Source: Candidatus Brocadia sinica JPN1
Lineage (GTDB): Bacteria; Planctomycetota; Brocadiia; Brocadiales; Brocadiaceae
DNA length: 64,000 bases
Assembly: GCF_000949635.1 (NCBI RefSeq)
Contig: NZ_BAFN01000001.1
Span: 558,001-622,000, forward strand
Reading direction: 5' to 3'
Shown here: in pieces, positions 33,925-42,510 of the stretch
How the letters are laid out: every line of letters starts with the position of its first letter
Numbering within the stretch: position 1 is the stretch's first letter
Translations under genes and position numbers: made by a program
The notes under the pieces: generated by a model
Databases searched by the model: none
What the model was told of the DNA's origin: nothing
What the model saw: the letters and a program-made list of their open reading frames with translations, nothing else

Positions 33925-33965
33925 TTAGGCGCTTAGCGCCTAAACATCGACAATTTATTGTCGAT
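33925..33965. repeat. Two adjacent perfect palindromes
   Basis: TTAGGCGC-TTA-GCGCCTAA followed two bases later by ATCGACAA-TTTA-TTGTCGAT. A double-hairpin layout like a BIME but unrelated in sequence. Confidence 0.6.
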
Positions 33966-34109
33966 TAATATAGCTAGCTCGTTGAGATGATATGATTTAT
34001 ACATTTTTGTTGATTTTGTAAGGTTAATTTAATTCAAAAAATACAAAGAATATTATCGATAAGATATACTCTAAAATGCTCAGAAAATGTGAATTTTAAT
34101 TAATAACAG

Positions 34110-34141
34110 GGTGGCACGGACAAACTTTGTTTGTCCGTGTT
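34110..34141. repeat. Island palindrome (ACGGACAAAC type)
   Basis: GGTGGCACGGACAAAC-TTT-GTTTGTCCGTG, identical stem to 22370. Confidence 0.8.
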
Positions 34142-34241
34142 GAACTTGCACGAGATTATTTATGAATTGTTCATTTTGAAATTTGGATAGACAATACAAG
34201 TCCGATCATTGCAAGTACAAAGCATTATGCAGTATTGCAAA

Positions 34242-34274
34242 AACACGGACAAGCTATGCTTGTCCGTGCCACCC
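34242..34274. repeat. Island palindrome (ACGGACAAGC variant)
   Basis: CACGGACAAGC-TAT-GCTTGTCCGTG then CCACCCC. A paired A-to-G / T-to-C change preserves the stem. Confidence 0.8.
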
Positions 34275-34394
34275 CGTTAGATCATAGTTACAATGTATCA
34301 AGTTTATAAATCACAAATTGTGAGCCTCCGGTATATATTCAGCATTTTACTGCGCTTTATCGCCACCTTTCCCAAGCGCAGTCTTGGGAAAGGC

Positions 34395-34511
34395 GTAGTA
34401 TCTTCCAAAGATAATTTTGACATTTCCAGCAACATTAACCCTGTCAGGGTTGACTCACGAATTTGGTGCTTCGGATTTTGTCTTTTCCGACTTGTTCGGG
34501 CTAGGTTCATG
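34395..34511. repeat. Dispersed repeat, copy 1
   Basis: Starts GTAGTATCTTCC-AAAGATAATTTTGACATTT, has a palindromic AACCCTGTCAGGGTT and ends GTTCGGGCTAGG. The same string of motifs recurs at 57353-57478 with about 80-85 percent identity by eye. Confidence 0.65.
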
Positions 34512-34672
34512 GTAAATATTTCATTTTTATGTCGTACCTGATAAATAAAAAGATGTAAAAACAGATGTAACCAGAAAAGAATTGAATTTGCTTGAAACCA
34601 TTGAAAATACTGATAAAATTAGACGATATAAGAAAACAGTTAAAAACATGAAAGGGGATAAAAGAGGCTACT

Positions 34673-35284
34673 ATGCTACGTGGAATTATCTTTGATATGG
34701 ACGGCACGCTTACCAAACCCAACGTAGACTTTGCAGCCCTTGAGCGGGAAATCGGCGCTAAGGTGGGGTTCATTATCGATTATGCGGAAAGGTCAAGCCC
34801 TGAAGAGCGGAAAAGGGCACTGGAAATCCTTGAACGTTATGAGGCACAGGCTGCAATGGAGTCCGAACTCAATGAAGGAGTATTGGAAATGCTGGAATTT
34901 GTCTCCAAAAAGCAGTTAAAAAAGGCGCTTTTAACCCGTAATTCCCGCAAATCAGTAAATACGGTGCTTCGTAAACACAATTTGCATTTTGAATTTATCG
35001 TGAGCCGGGAAGATACCAAACCAAAACCCGCCCCTGATCCCATTTTTCTGCTGAGTAAATGGATGGATATCCATACCGATCACTTGTTAATGGTGGGTGA
35101 TTACAAATATGATATCATGTGCGGCAAGGCAGCGGGAACCAAGACAGCCCTGCTTCGCTATGCAGAGTATGTGGAAACAGAACTCTCTCCTGACTTTGAA
35201 ATAGATAGTATCCGGGAAGTCATCCACATAATCGAGCATTTTGAACAAATGAGCACAGATTTGCATGGAGGACGCAATGAATAG
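34673..35284 (+). CDS. HAD-superfamily phosphatase (phosphoglycolate phosphatase-like)
   Basis: 203 residues with the four HAD motifs: GIIFDMDGTLTKP (nucleophile and acid/base Asp), a KKALLTRNSRKSV threonine/serine motif, the KPKPAPDP lysine, and VGDYKYDIMCGKAAG with the metal aspartates. A small helical cap lies between motifs one and two. The fold fits GPH/beta-phosphoglucomutase-like phosphatases; the true substrate is unknown. The stop overlaps the following lolA-like start by eight bases. Confidence 0.88.
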   Translation: MLRGIIFDMDGTLTKPNVDFAALEREIGAKVGFIIDYAERSSPEERKRALEILERYEAQAAMESELNEGVLEMLEFVSKKQLKKALLTRNSRKSVNTVLRKHNLHFEFIVSREDTKPKPAPDPIFLLSKWMDIHTDHLLMVGDYKYDIMCGKAAGTKTALLRYAEYVETELSPDFEIDSIREVIHIIEHFEQMSTDLHGGRNE

Positions 35285-35981
35285 AAACAGGTTCATTTTA
35301 TTTACCCTCTTCATCACGGGTAGTATCTTTTTTCATGGGCTGGCCCTTTCGATGGCAGCTTCTGTAGCAAAAAACCTCGACGATATCCTTTCAGAGATAG
35401 ACAAGGCCAATACCGCATTCAAAACCTTGAAGGCGGATGTAACGTTTACCCGCACGATCACCCTGCTTGAATCTACCGAGACGTCACAGGGTGAGATGCA
35501 TTACAAAAAACCCAAAAGGCTGTACCTGAAATTTCAACCACCCCGCAATGAGATAAATATTGTGGATGGAAAATATGTATGGGTATATCATCCGGCAGAG
35601 AAGCAGGTAGAAAAATACGAAATGGATAAAAGTAAACAGTCCTCGCAGGGGCTCAGTTTTTTTGAATTTGGTTACGGGGAATCTGTGGAATCAGCAAAAA
35701 AAGATTATAAAATTACCCTGCTGGAAGCAAAGGAAGTCGGTAAAAAACGGTTTTATATCCTGGATTTAGTACCCAAAGAACCAAAATCCCAATATTCCAA
35801 TATCCGCCTGTGGGTGGAGGACGGATTCTGGCTGCCAGACAAGATAGAACTGTACGAGAGTGAGGGCGAAGTGGTTAATATCATCGAGCTGAAAAACATT
35901 AAGCTGAACAAGGGCATGTCCGACAAGCTGTTCACATTCAAAGTACCAAGAGGGGTCGAGGTTATCGAACCATTTCAATAA
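35277..35981 (+). CDS. lolA: LolA-like outer-membrane lipoprotein carrier
   Basis: 234 residues. Signal peptide (FILFTLFITGSIFFHGLALS), then the LolA pattern: a TLKADVTFTRTITL strand, GEMHYKKPKRLYLKFQPP, an IVDGKYVWVYHPAEKQVEKY segment, YILDLVPKEP and LWVEDGFWLPDKIEL. LolA carries lipoproteins across the periplasm to LolB or the outer membrane. The start at 35277 is chosen over 35265 because the GGAGG overlapping the upstream ATG is well spaced for the later one. It suits an organism with the lipoproteins and lipid A genes seen elsewhere in the window. Confidence 0.82.
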   Translation: MNRNRFILFTLFITGSIFFHGLALSMAASVAKNLDDILSEIDKANTAFKTLKADVTFTRTITLLESTETSQGEMHYKKPKRLYLKFQPPRNEINIVDGKYVWVYHPAEKQVEKYEMDKSKQSSQGLSFFEFGYGESVESAKKDYKITLLEAKEVGKKRFYILDLVPKEPKSQYSNIRLWVEDGFWLPDKIELYESEGEVVNIIELKNIKLNKGMSDKLFTFKVPRGVEVIEPFQ

Positions 35982-36026
35982 AGCTTATACAAACAGGGCA
36001 AGCAACAAGCAACTACGGAATCTTGA

Positions 36027-37202
36027 TTACAGCCCCCTAAAACACGAACGCAATATTTCTGCTGCCCGATGGATTATCTGTAATTTCTGCATGGCAATTT
36101 CATTTGTGTTAACCGGACGGTCGGCAAACGTGCCAAAGCCACAATCCGGATTCAGGTAGATTTGCTCAGGTCGGCGGTATTTTATTAGCGATTTTACCTT
36201 GTTTACCACAAAGTCAACGGTTTCCACTCTGGTCGTACGCGGATCAACAACACCCAGTCCGATCTCTTTATCAGGGGGCAAATCAGCAAGCACATCGATG
36301 CTTCCAGCCCTTTCAGTGGCATACTCCAGCACGAATTGGCGGACATTCATCCGGCTGAAATAGGGAACGAGGGGATCATAGGCGCCCCGAAGCAGAACGT
36401 CTTCCCGCTGACTCCAGTTGCCCCGGCAAACATGCAGAGCGGTCTTCACCTTTCCATTGATGCCTTCCACAACCCTGTTCAGCAGGTCAACGGCAAAATG
36501 CAATTCTTCTTCAGGACTGCTTTTTTCTGACAATGCCGCACACATAAAGGTATGTGTTTCATGAGGTCCCGTAAATGCCACCTCGGTAAGCACCGGTTCA
36601 TCGAACTGAATAAACGTGCAACCCGCATTACGCAACGCCATAAGTTCTTCCCGGAGAATGTTGACGACATCATTTCCCAAAGACTCTTTGTCAGGATAGA
36701 AGTTGTAGGACAGGCTCCTTACCCACAGAGAACGGGTCAGGAGATATGGCCCAGGCAGAGTTACCTTGATGGGTTTGTTGGTATGCTGTTTTAAGAACAG
36801 ATAGTCGTTCAGAACCAGTGGATGTAATCGCCTCAACTTACCAGTCACTACCGGATTTTTCAGGGCGAAGGCCGGCACATCCAGGGCATTGAGCAGCCGT
36901 TCGAATGCAGCCTTATCTTCCACATAACCGAGCATTTCCGCCAGGCTCATCAATTGAATGCCTTCAACATGCTCTGCGACAAAAGAGTAGAAGTTGTCAC
37001 GGCGCTGCTCACCATCCGTCACGATATCCACACCCGCTCCTTCCTGCAGCCTGAGCGCCTCCAGCACTGCATTATGGGCAATTGGATCAAATTCTTGATC
37101 CCCGATCAGGCCTTTTTGCCTTCTGCCCAGAGCTTTCAAAACAGCCTTTGATCGCGGCAGACTGCCAACCACAGTAACGGGAAATAATGGAATGTCCTGC
37201 AT
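36027..37202 (-). CDS. Core-MetE methionine synthase-like protein
   Basis: 391 residues: only the catalytic barrel of cobalamin-independent methionine synthase, without the N-terminal half of full MetE (about 750 residues). Visible features: VVGSLPRS opening, DGEQRRDNFYSF, IQFDEPVLTE, zinc ligands in HVCRGNWS and the Cys of YLNPDCGFGTF. Short MetE proteins (the Mes families) methylate homocysteine from donors other than methyl-tetrahydrofolate polyglutamate, for example corrinoid proteins; the donor here is unknown. It is the last gene of the TusA-DsrE-OsmC operon, linking that operon to sulfur amino acid synthesis. Confidence 0.82.
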   Translation of the reverse strand: MQDIPLFPVTVVGSLPRSKAVLKALGRRQKGLIGDQEFDPIAHNAVLEALRLQEGAGVDIVTDGEQRRDNFYSFVAEHVEGIQLMSLAEMLGYVEDKAAFERLLNALDVPAFALKNPVVTGKLRRLHPLVLNDYLFLKQHTNKPIKVTLPGPYLLTRSLWVRSLSYNFYPDKESLGNDVVNILREELMALRNAGCTFIQFDEPVLTEVAFTGPHETHTFMCAALSEKSSPEEELHFAVDLLNRVVEGINGKVKTALHVCRGNWSQREDVLLRGAYDPLVPYFSRMNVRQFVLEYATERAGSIDVLADLPPDKEIGLGVVDPRTTRVETVDFVVNKVKSLIKYRRPEQIYLNPDCGFGTFADRPVNTNEIAMQKLQIIHRAAEILRSCFRGL

Positions 37203-37215
37203 AAGAAAAAGGGTC

Positions 37216-37956
37216 TTAGATAACTCTCATACCAATATTTATGTCAATCTGACGGATTAATGTATTGGTAACGGGCGAGGCAACTATTGTCTCCTGCCAG
37301 ATTTGACTTAAAACCTCCTCATCCGCATCGGATTGGACGTAAATTGTGCCTGTTATCTCTTTCAAACCGCTGTGACCTTCCTGTTCGGTACCGAGAAAAA
37401 CGAAGATATTGTCGATTTGTCCGCTCAGGGAAATTTCCAGTTCATCAACTCTGATGTTTTGCTGAGAAGCACGAATCTGGAAGCCCATAATCAAACAGGC
37501 CCCGAATGCGCCCAGGACATACTCAACAGCGCTGGGGGCATCATCTTTGACATCAAAGCTGGCGGGCTGGCCAACCATCCAGGAATGGTTGCGGCAGAAG
37601 ACTTTAGCCTGCATTCCCCCATTCCAGTGAATGCGTGTCTGCCAGCGGTAATTGCGGGCTTTCCCATAATCTTCTTCCGCTTTTTTATCGCCGCTGCTTT
37701 TCCGGACAAAATATTTATAATGGCCGGCACCCGACCGCCAGCCCAGATACGGATTTTTGGTCATCCGGCACCACGCGGGCAGGTCTTCCTTAACATTGAC
37801 CTCCGTACTGCGGATCTCCAGAATCTGGCCGTCCGGCACCTGATTCATTGCCTTGCGAATAAGCAGAAGCAAACCCGAACCACAGTCAAGGTTGCCGCCT
37901 TCACAGACATGTGGCGTTTCGAGGTCGTCTGGTACACGAAGATCACTTTCCGACAT
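37216..37956 (-). CDS. TusA-like / OsmC fusion protein
   Basis: 246 residues. Residues 15-80 resemble TusA (LDCGSGLLLLIRKAMNQVPDGQILEIRST...LPAWCRM) but the sulfur-carrier Cys is in C-G-S-G rather than CPxP. A short linker leads to an OsmC domain with the expected two cysteines (FCRNHSW and FGACLIMGFQIRASQ). OsmC proteins reduce peroxides or handle thiols. Fused to a sulfur carrier it may move or detoxify sulfane sulfur. It is 13 bases from the core-MetE gene and five bases from the DsrE gene. Confidence 0.75.
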   Translation of the reverse strand: MSESDLRVPDDLETPHVCEGGNLDCGSGLLLLIRKAMNQVPDGQILEIRSTEVNVKEDLPAWCRMTKNPYLGWRSGAGHYKYFVRKSSGDKKAEEDYGKARNYRWQTRIHWNGGMQAKVFCRNHSWMVGQPASFDVKDDAPSAVEYVLGAFGACLIMGFQIRASQQNIRVDELEISLSGQIDNIFVFLGTEQEGHSGLKEITGTIYVQSDADEEVLSQIWQETIVASPVTNTLIRQIDINIGMRVI

Positions 37957-37961
37957 TTCTA

Positions 37962-38321
37962 TTAATACGTAATGCAGGAGCCGCCGGTAGTTAAAAATTC
38001 AACCACTTTGGCTCCACCAACAATCGTCGCCCCTTTCACGAGATTATTTCCATCCAATCCCCGCTTCTTAAAACATGGGGAACAAACCCAAATTTTTCCC
38101 TCTGCTTCCACAAAGTCATCCATGAGCTGTTTGAGAGGAGCGAAGCCTTCTTCGTGAATATCATCAGTATAACCTTTTGAGGAAAGACGCACACCTTCCA
38201 CGGTAAGAAACACTACCGTCTCGACACCAGATGCGGCTGAGGCATTTGCAACCACGAAACCAACGGTCGCCTTGTCAGAATTATCCTTCGCATGGGTAAT
38301 ACTAACCATAAATTTTGCCAT
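37962..38321 (-). CDS. DsrE-family sulfurtransferase-like protein
   Basis: 119 residues: ITHAKDNSDKATVGFVVANASAA, VVFLTVEGVRLSSKGY, and a Cys-pair loop KIWVCSPCFKKRGL with a C-terminal GATIVGGAKVVEFL helix. DsrE/TusD proteins pass persulfide sulfur between partners. Its stop is just upstream of the TusA-OsmC start and its start codon touches the stop of the TusA-like gene, so translation is coupled. Confidence 0.82.
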   Translation of the reverse strand: MAKFMVSITHAKDNSDKATVGFVVANASAASGVETVVFLTVEGVRLSSKGYTDDIHEEGFAPLKQLMDDFVEAEGKIWVCSPCFKKRGLDGNNLVKGATIVGGAKVVEFLTTGGSCITY

Positions 38322-38584
38322 TATTTACAACTTCCTTTCTTAATGTAATAATACACGTTGTTTTCACCACAGGGACCTGCCAGAAATACATGTCCCCTCA
38401 TCTTGCACCAGGACAGAATATCCGCCGGCGCTCCCTGATCAAGGGAACGCACTTTCATTACCTGGCCAGCTTTCAGGGGTTTTAACGCCTTCATCAGCGC
38501 AATAATTAAATCACCACACCCCATCTCTCCCAAATCGATTTCGACATCAGGCAGAATGTTTTTTTGATCAGTTATTTTAGACAT
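38321..38584 (-). CDS. TusA-like sulfur carrier
   Basis: 87 residues from MSKITDQKN: EIDLGEMGCGDLIIALMKALKPLKAGQVMKVRSLDQG, then DILSWCKMRGHVFLAG. The helix and strand order is that of TusA, but the CPxP motif is replaced by C-G-D-L while the Cys is kept. This is the same deviation as in the fused protein downstream, so both may share a partner. A start 11 codons earlier (38617) is also open but less family-like. First gene of the four-gene sulfur operon. Confidence 0.75.
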   Translation of the reverse strand: MSKITDQKNILPDVEIDLGEMGCGDLIIALMKALKPLKAGQVMKVRSLDQGAPADILSWCKMRGHVFLAGPCGENNVYYYIKKGSCK

Positions 38585-38640
38585 AGAACAGAAACCAATT
38601 TTACCTTTGACTGGCATTGAAGATAACCTTCAGGTAAACG

Positions 38641-38958
38641 TTACCTGCCAAGTATCTTGAGACCAGCCACACCTAAGAGAATGAGTAGAATGCAACAAAT
38701 ACGACCCCAGTCACGGGGCTCATGAAACAAGAATATACCCGCTATTACTGTTCCAACGGTGCCGATACCCGTCCATACTGCGTAAGAAGTACCGATAGGA
38801 AGACCACGCGCAGCGATGCCTAAGAGCACAAAACTCATTATCATGGCAAATGCAGTTACCATTGACGGCAATAGCCGTGTAAAGCCATGAGTATATTTTA
38901 GCCCAACTGCCCAGACAACTTCAAAAATACCTGCTACAAACAGAAGAATCCAACTCAT
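38641..38958 (-). CDS. Small multidrug resistance exporter (SugE/Gdx type)
   Basis: 105 residues, four membrane helices. Opens [31 protein letters not shown]; the membrane Glu in helix one (FEVVWA) is the coupling residue of SMR proteins and [11 protein letters not shown] is typical of the SugE/Gdx guanidinium exporters. It acts as an antiparallel dimer exchanging protons for the cation. It lies 56 bases upstream of the TusA-like gene on the same strand; co-transcription is possible. No guanidine riboswitch was seen upstream. Confidence 0.88.
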   Translation of the reverse strand: MSWILLFVAGIFEVVWAVGLKYTHGFTRLLPSMVTAFAMIMSFVLLGIAARGLPIGTSYAVWTGIGTVGTVIAGIFLFHEPRDWGRICCILLILLGVAGLKILGR

Positions 38959-39394
38959 ATTTGGTACATATGCAATGTTTTTAAATCTACAGAGAAAAAT
39001 CCATCTATCATAAAATTTATTGTTTTTACAAAAAGCTGCTATTTTTATAATTGAAATTCCAATAAATTACAATACTAAATACTATTGTAATATGTTATAC
39101 CTCGTACAAGAAAGCACTTAATTAGGTTTTCGGCTACTTAAAATTCTATTTTCGCAATGACGGTCCACCCCCTCCACCCCCTGCCAGCGGGGGACAAGAT
39201 GTTGTCTCCCTCATTTAGGGGAATAAGGGGGCGGAAATTTTCGTTTGAAATTTTCATACAATCAAGATAAATGATTACCATTTTAATCTTATTGAAATGA
39301 AATAGCCCTTTCTGGCTTGCAGGTCGCCCTCGGCAGTTTCATTATAATAATAATAAATATCATCCTTGGTAATTACTACGGGGTCAACAAACAC
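38959..39394. other. Gap between the SMR gene and ubiA
   Basis: No gene. Contains a copy of a dispersed repeat at 39118-39160 and G/C-run hairpin sequence (CCCCCTGCCAGCGGGGG, near 39180). Confidence 0.45.
39118..39160. repeat. Dispersed short repeat, copy 1
   Basis: TTAATTAGGTTTTCGGCTAC then TTAAAATTCTATTTTCGC, recurring with a few changes at 52747-52788. Confidence 0.6.
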
Positions 39395-40291
39395 GTGTCC
39401 AGATTGTTCACCTATCTGAAATTTCTGAGGCCATTTACCCTGTTCCCACCTGCTATTGGCATGATTTCTGGTGGAATTGCGGCCCTTGGAGCATACCCAA
39501 AATACGAATTTTCGTCTGAAATCGCAATCCATATCACCTTGGGCTCATTGATGGCCACATTGCTCAACGGGGCATCAAATGCCCTGAACCAGATCTATGA
39601 CCTGGAGATTGACAAAATCAATAAGCCACACCGTTACCTGCCATCGGGAAAAATTACCATAAGGGAGGCGTGGATAATTGCATCTGCCTTATTTATCATA
39701 TCGCTAATCCTTGCGGGATTGGTAAACTGGCAATGTTTTATGATGGCAGCCATTGCGACCGTCATGACATACTTTTATTCTGCCCCGCCGTTAAGGACAA
39801 AACGACTGGGAATTGTTGCTAATATTACCATAGCCATACCCCGGGGAGTACTTCTGAAGGTATGCGGCTGGTCTACGATAAAAACCATTTACAAATATGA
39901 ACCCTGGCTGATCGGCCTGATCTTTGGCCTGTTTTTGCTGGGTGCAACCTCCACAAAAGATTTTTCGGATATCAGGGGCGACAGGGCAAATGGCTGCGTG
40001 ACTCTCCCAATCAGGTACGGTGTAAGACAGGCTGCATGGATGATCGCAGGATTTTTTATCTTTCCCTTCCTCTTAATGCCGTGGGGGGTAAATCATGGCA
40101 TTCTAACGGGAAACCCACATATTTTAAGGATGGCTGGATTCAGTTTATCTGCATGGGGATTGTACGTTGCCGCCTTATTGGTGCGTAAGTCCGGGGAGTT
40201 GACAACCTCAGAAAATCATATTGCATGGAGGCATATGTATTGGATGATGATGATTACCCAGGGTATTTTTGCTGTGGCATATTTGGTATAG
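39395..40291 (+). CDS. UbiA-family prenyltransferase
   Basis: About 298 residues with eight or nine membrane helices. The two Asp-rich motifs are present: NALNQIYDLEIDKINKPHRYLPSG and later STKDFSDIRGDRANGCVTLP. UbiA enzymes attach prenyl chains to aromatic or other acceptors (quinones, haem O, archaeal-type lipids). The start is uncertain: GTG at 39395 (SRLFTYLKFLRPFTL) fits the family, whereas a TTG at 39317 would add an unlikely hydrophobic tail. The acceptor cannot be inferred here. A ruined phosphodiesterase gene follows on the same strand. Confidence 0.82.
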   Translation: MSRLFTYLKFLRPFTLFPPAIGMISGGIAALGAYPKYEFSSEIAIHITLGSLMATLLNGASNALNQIYDLEIDKINKPHRYLPSGKITIREAWIIASALFIISLILAGLVNWQCFMMAAIATVMTYFYSAPPLRTKRLGIVANITIAIPRGVLLKVCGWSTIKTIYKYEPWLIGLIFGLFLLGATSTKDFSDIRGDRANGCVTLPIRYGVRQAAWMIAGFFIFPFLLMPWGVNHGILTGNPHILRMAGFSLSAWGLYVAALLVRKSGELTTSENHIAWRHMYWMMMITQGIFAVAYLV

Positions 40292-40347
40292 CATAGAAAT
40301 AATTTCACCACAAGGTCGCAAAGAACGCTAGGGAGAATTCATGTAAG

Positions 40348-41447
40348 GTGGTTATTTTGGCCTTTGACGGCGCTGATATGAATCTGACAAAACAGTGGAT
40401 GCAGGAGGGACATCTGCCTAACCTCGACAGACTGCAAAAAATAGGGTGCTTTCAGCCGCTTGTGCCACCTTGTCCGCCACAAACCCCCCGTCTTCTGGGC
40501 GTCTTTTTCCACCGGAAAAAATCCGGGAAAGACAACGATATTCGACTTTCTGAAAAGAGACCCCAATACCTATATGCCGGACTCAGCCATGAATTCCGTG
40601 AGCAAACAACCGGTATTGTGGGGAAAATGGACAGCCGTTATCATTGCACCATCAGCAGGAGCGGCTTTCTTTCTCATGGTGTTTTTCAGCCTGTTCCTTA
40701 CTCACTGCACAAAGATAACTTCATTGGCCGCCTCCGTTGGAAGTGCGATAACGGTCTGCGGAATAATATTTTTTACAGTCCAACGCTTCCTTCCTCAGGA
40801 AAAACCTCTTGTAATTAACAACCAGCAGGGCAAGACACTCTGGGAATTAGCAACGGAGCACGGAATTAAAACACGTGTCATACGTTTCCCCAATACCTTC
40901 CCACCCGAACCCATGAAGGATGGCGAGATACTGTCAGGACTCGGGGTACCCGACATACGCGGTACGATGGGCACCTTTTCCTATTACACAACTGAACATA
41001 CTGCCCAAAAGGAAATACGGAGATGGGAGGAAAAACCATCCAAATTACATAGTCTGATTATTAAAAACGGGACGTCTGATCAAATCCAGACCTTCAAAGA
41101 GGGTGAATGGAGCAACTGGTTCGTCTTGAAATTCTCGTTTAATCCCTTTATTAAGATGTGAAGACCTCTTTGGCCGTGGGCAATTCTGGCCCAACGTGGA
41201 TTGGTATAATACCAGGGCTTATGCCCTGGGTCTTGGAGATATCTATATTAACTTGCAGGGACGGGAGGTATACGGCATCGTGCGACCCGGAAGGCAATAT
41301 GAAAAGTTACGGGACAACATGAAACAAAAATTAGAGGCATGAATAGATGACGAAAATGGACAAAAACCTGTGCGACGCGTCTATAAACGGGAGGAGGCCT
41401 ACAAAGATTTCGATCCTAACCTTGTCCCGGACTTAATCCTTGTATGA
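40348..41447 (+). pseudogene. Type I phosphodiesterase / nucleotide pyrophosphatase, broken
   Basis: The gene starts VVILAFDGADMNLTKQWMQEGHLPNLDRL, the metal-binding opening of the family. It shifts frame at a C6 run near 40486 (PPQTP to VFWASFSTGKNPGKTTIFDFLKRDP) and continues with two membrane helices and GLGVPDIRGTMG. It hits a stop at 41159, then shows only C-terminal fragments (WYNTRAYALGLGDIYINLQGREVYGIV and beyond) with more stops and a large internal deletion. Clearly dead. It may once have worked with the adjacent UbiA protein. Confidence 0.85.
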
Positions 41448-41457
41448 CTAAAATATC

Positions 41458-42459
41458 TTAATTAATAACCTTAACAAAGACACCCGCTTTCAGGCTGTTT
41501 AAATACTGGGTTTTTAATCTACTAATTTCTTCACGATAAATTTTTTTGTAAATTTCCTCCTGTACTGCTTCAAATTCCTGTACTTTCTCAGGCTTGATAA
41601 GTTCCATTTTGAAGATATGATATCCAACAGGAGATCCGATAATTTTGCTACATTCATTATCCTTTAAATTATAAGCGGCATCCCGAAGGTCTTTCCTTAA
41701 TTCATTGACTTCCTCAAAAGTCCACAGGCCACCGTTTTCTGCTTTCTGCCCATCAGAATATTGTTTGGCCAGCGCTGAAAAGTCCTCACCTTTTTTAATC
41801 CGATTCATTACATTTTGTGCTACAGAAAACGTTTCTTCTTTGTTATTGTTATGAGCGGAGAACTTAATCATGATATGCCGCAGGCTCACCTCTTTTTTTT
41901 CCCGGAATTCGTCAATATTCTCCGTATAATAACGCCTTAGTAATTTAGGCTGGACTTTAACCTTGTTATAGACATTCTCCTTCATTATCTTGTCTATCAT
42001 AATATCTTCCTTAAGTTCGTTTTTCTTTTCGATAGGATTTATCCCCTGAGATTCGGCGATTTCATAATATTTTGATAATGAACCCACGTTTTTAACCGCA
42101 CCTTTCATGAAGGAATCAAGGTCTTTTTCGACCTCTTTCATTTGCATCATATCCGTACCGAATATCCGCTGAGCCTCTTTTATCAGTACCTTTCTGTTAA
42201 TCAATTCGTCCAGCGTGTCCTTCAGTATTTCATCAACCTTCTCAAGAAACTCCTTTTCCTTATATCTTTCCTGCGCCTCTTTAATGGCTACCGCAGCGCG
42301 CCGGACAACATCTCCCTGGGTAATAATCTCGTCACCCACAATAGCCTTAATAGAATTAATACTGTTTTCACTCAAGTCGCTCACAGCCCCATATGAAACG
42401 GCATACTCAATTAAAAAAACAGATAAAAACGCTATGCTATATCGTATCAACATTTTCAA
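41458..42459 (-). CDS. SurA-like peptidyl-prolyl isomerase (parvulin)
   Basis: 333 residues: signal peptide (LIRYSIAFLSVFLIEYAVS), an N-terminal SurA-type helical chaperone region with IKAIVGDEIITQGDV, and a parvulin domain at about 190-290 (VSLRHIMIKFS, FSALAKQYSDGQKAENGGLWTFEEV, IIGSPVGYHIFKM). It folds outer-membrane proteins in the periplasm. It lies 51 bases downstream of mfd on the same strand and probably shares its transcript. Confidence 0.85.
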   Translation of the reverse strand: MKMLIRYSIAFLSVFLIEYAVSYGAVSDLSENSINSIKAIVGDEIITQGDVVRRAAVAIKEAQERYKEKEFLEKVDEILKDTLDELINRKVLIKEAQRIFGTDMMQMKEVEKDLDSFMKGAVKNVGSLSKYYEIAESQGINPIEKKNELKEDIMIDKIMKENVYNKVKVQPKLLRRYYTENIDEFREKKEVSLRHIMIKFSAHNNNKEETFSVAQNVMNRIKKGEDFSALAKQYSDGQKAENGGLWTFEEVNELRKDLRDAAYNLKDNECSKIIGSPVGYHIFKMELIKPEKVQEFEAVQEEIYKKIYREEISRLKTQYLNSLKAGVFVKVIN

Positions 42460-42510
42460 AATATATCCCCTTCTATAAAGATTCCGGAGACAACATTTTA
42501 TCTCTTTCTT

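Larger units (their letters stand above)
33739..34672. other. Gap at the edge of the CRISPR island
   Basis: 934 bases without a gene. Contains tandem perfect palindromes (33925-33965), two island palindromes (34110, 34242) and a dispersed repeat (34395-34511). Beyond this point no further island palindromes were seen. Confidence 0.5.

Noticed and set aside
38959-39394. Guanidine riboswitch upstream of the SMR exporter gene
   Set aside because: No ykkC-like or paired ACGR-loop hairpins could be found on the minus strand upstream of the start.
39275-39532. Minus-strand ORF across the start of ubiA
   Set aside because: It is antisense to the conserved UbiA N-terminal helix and has no recognisable features.
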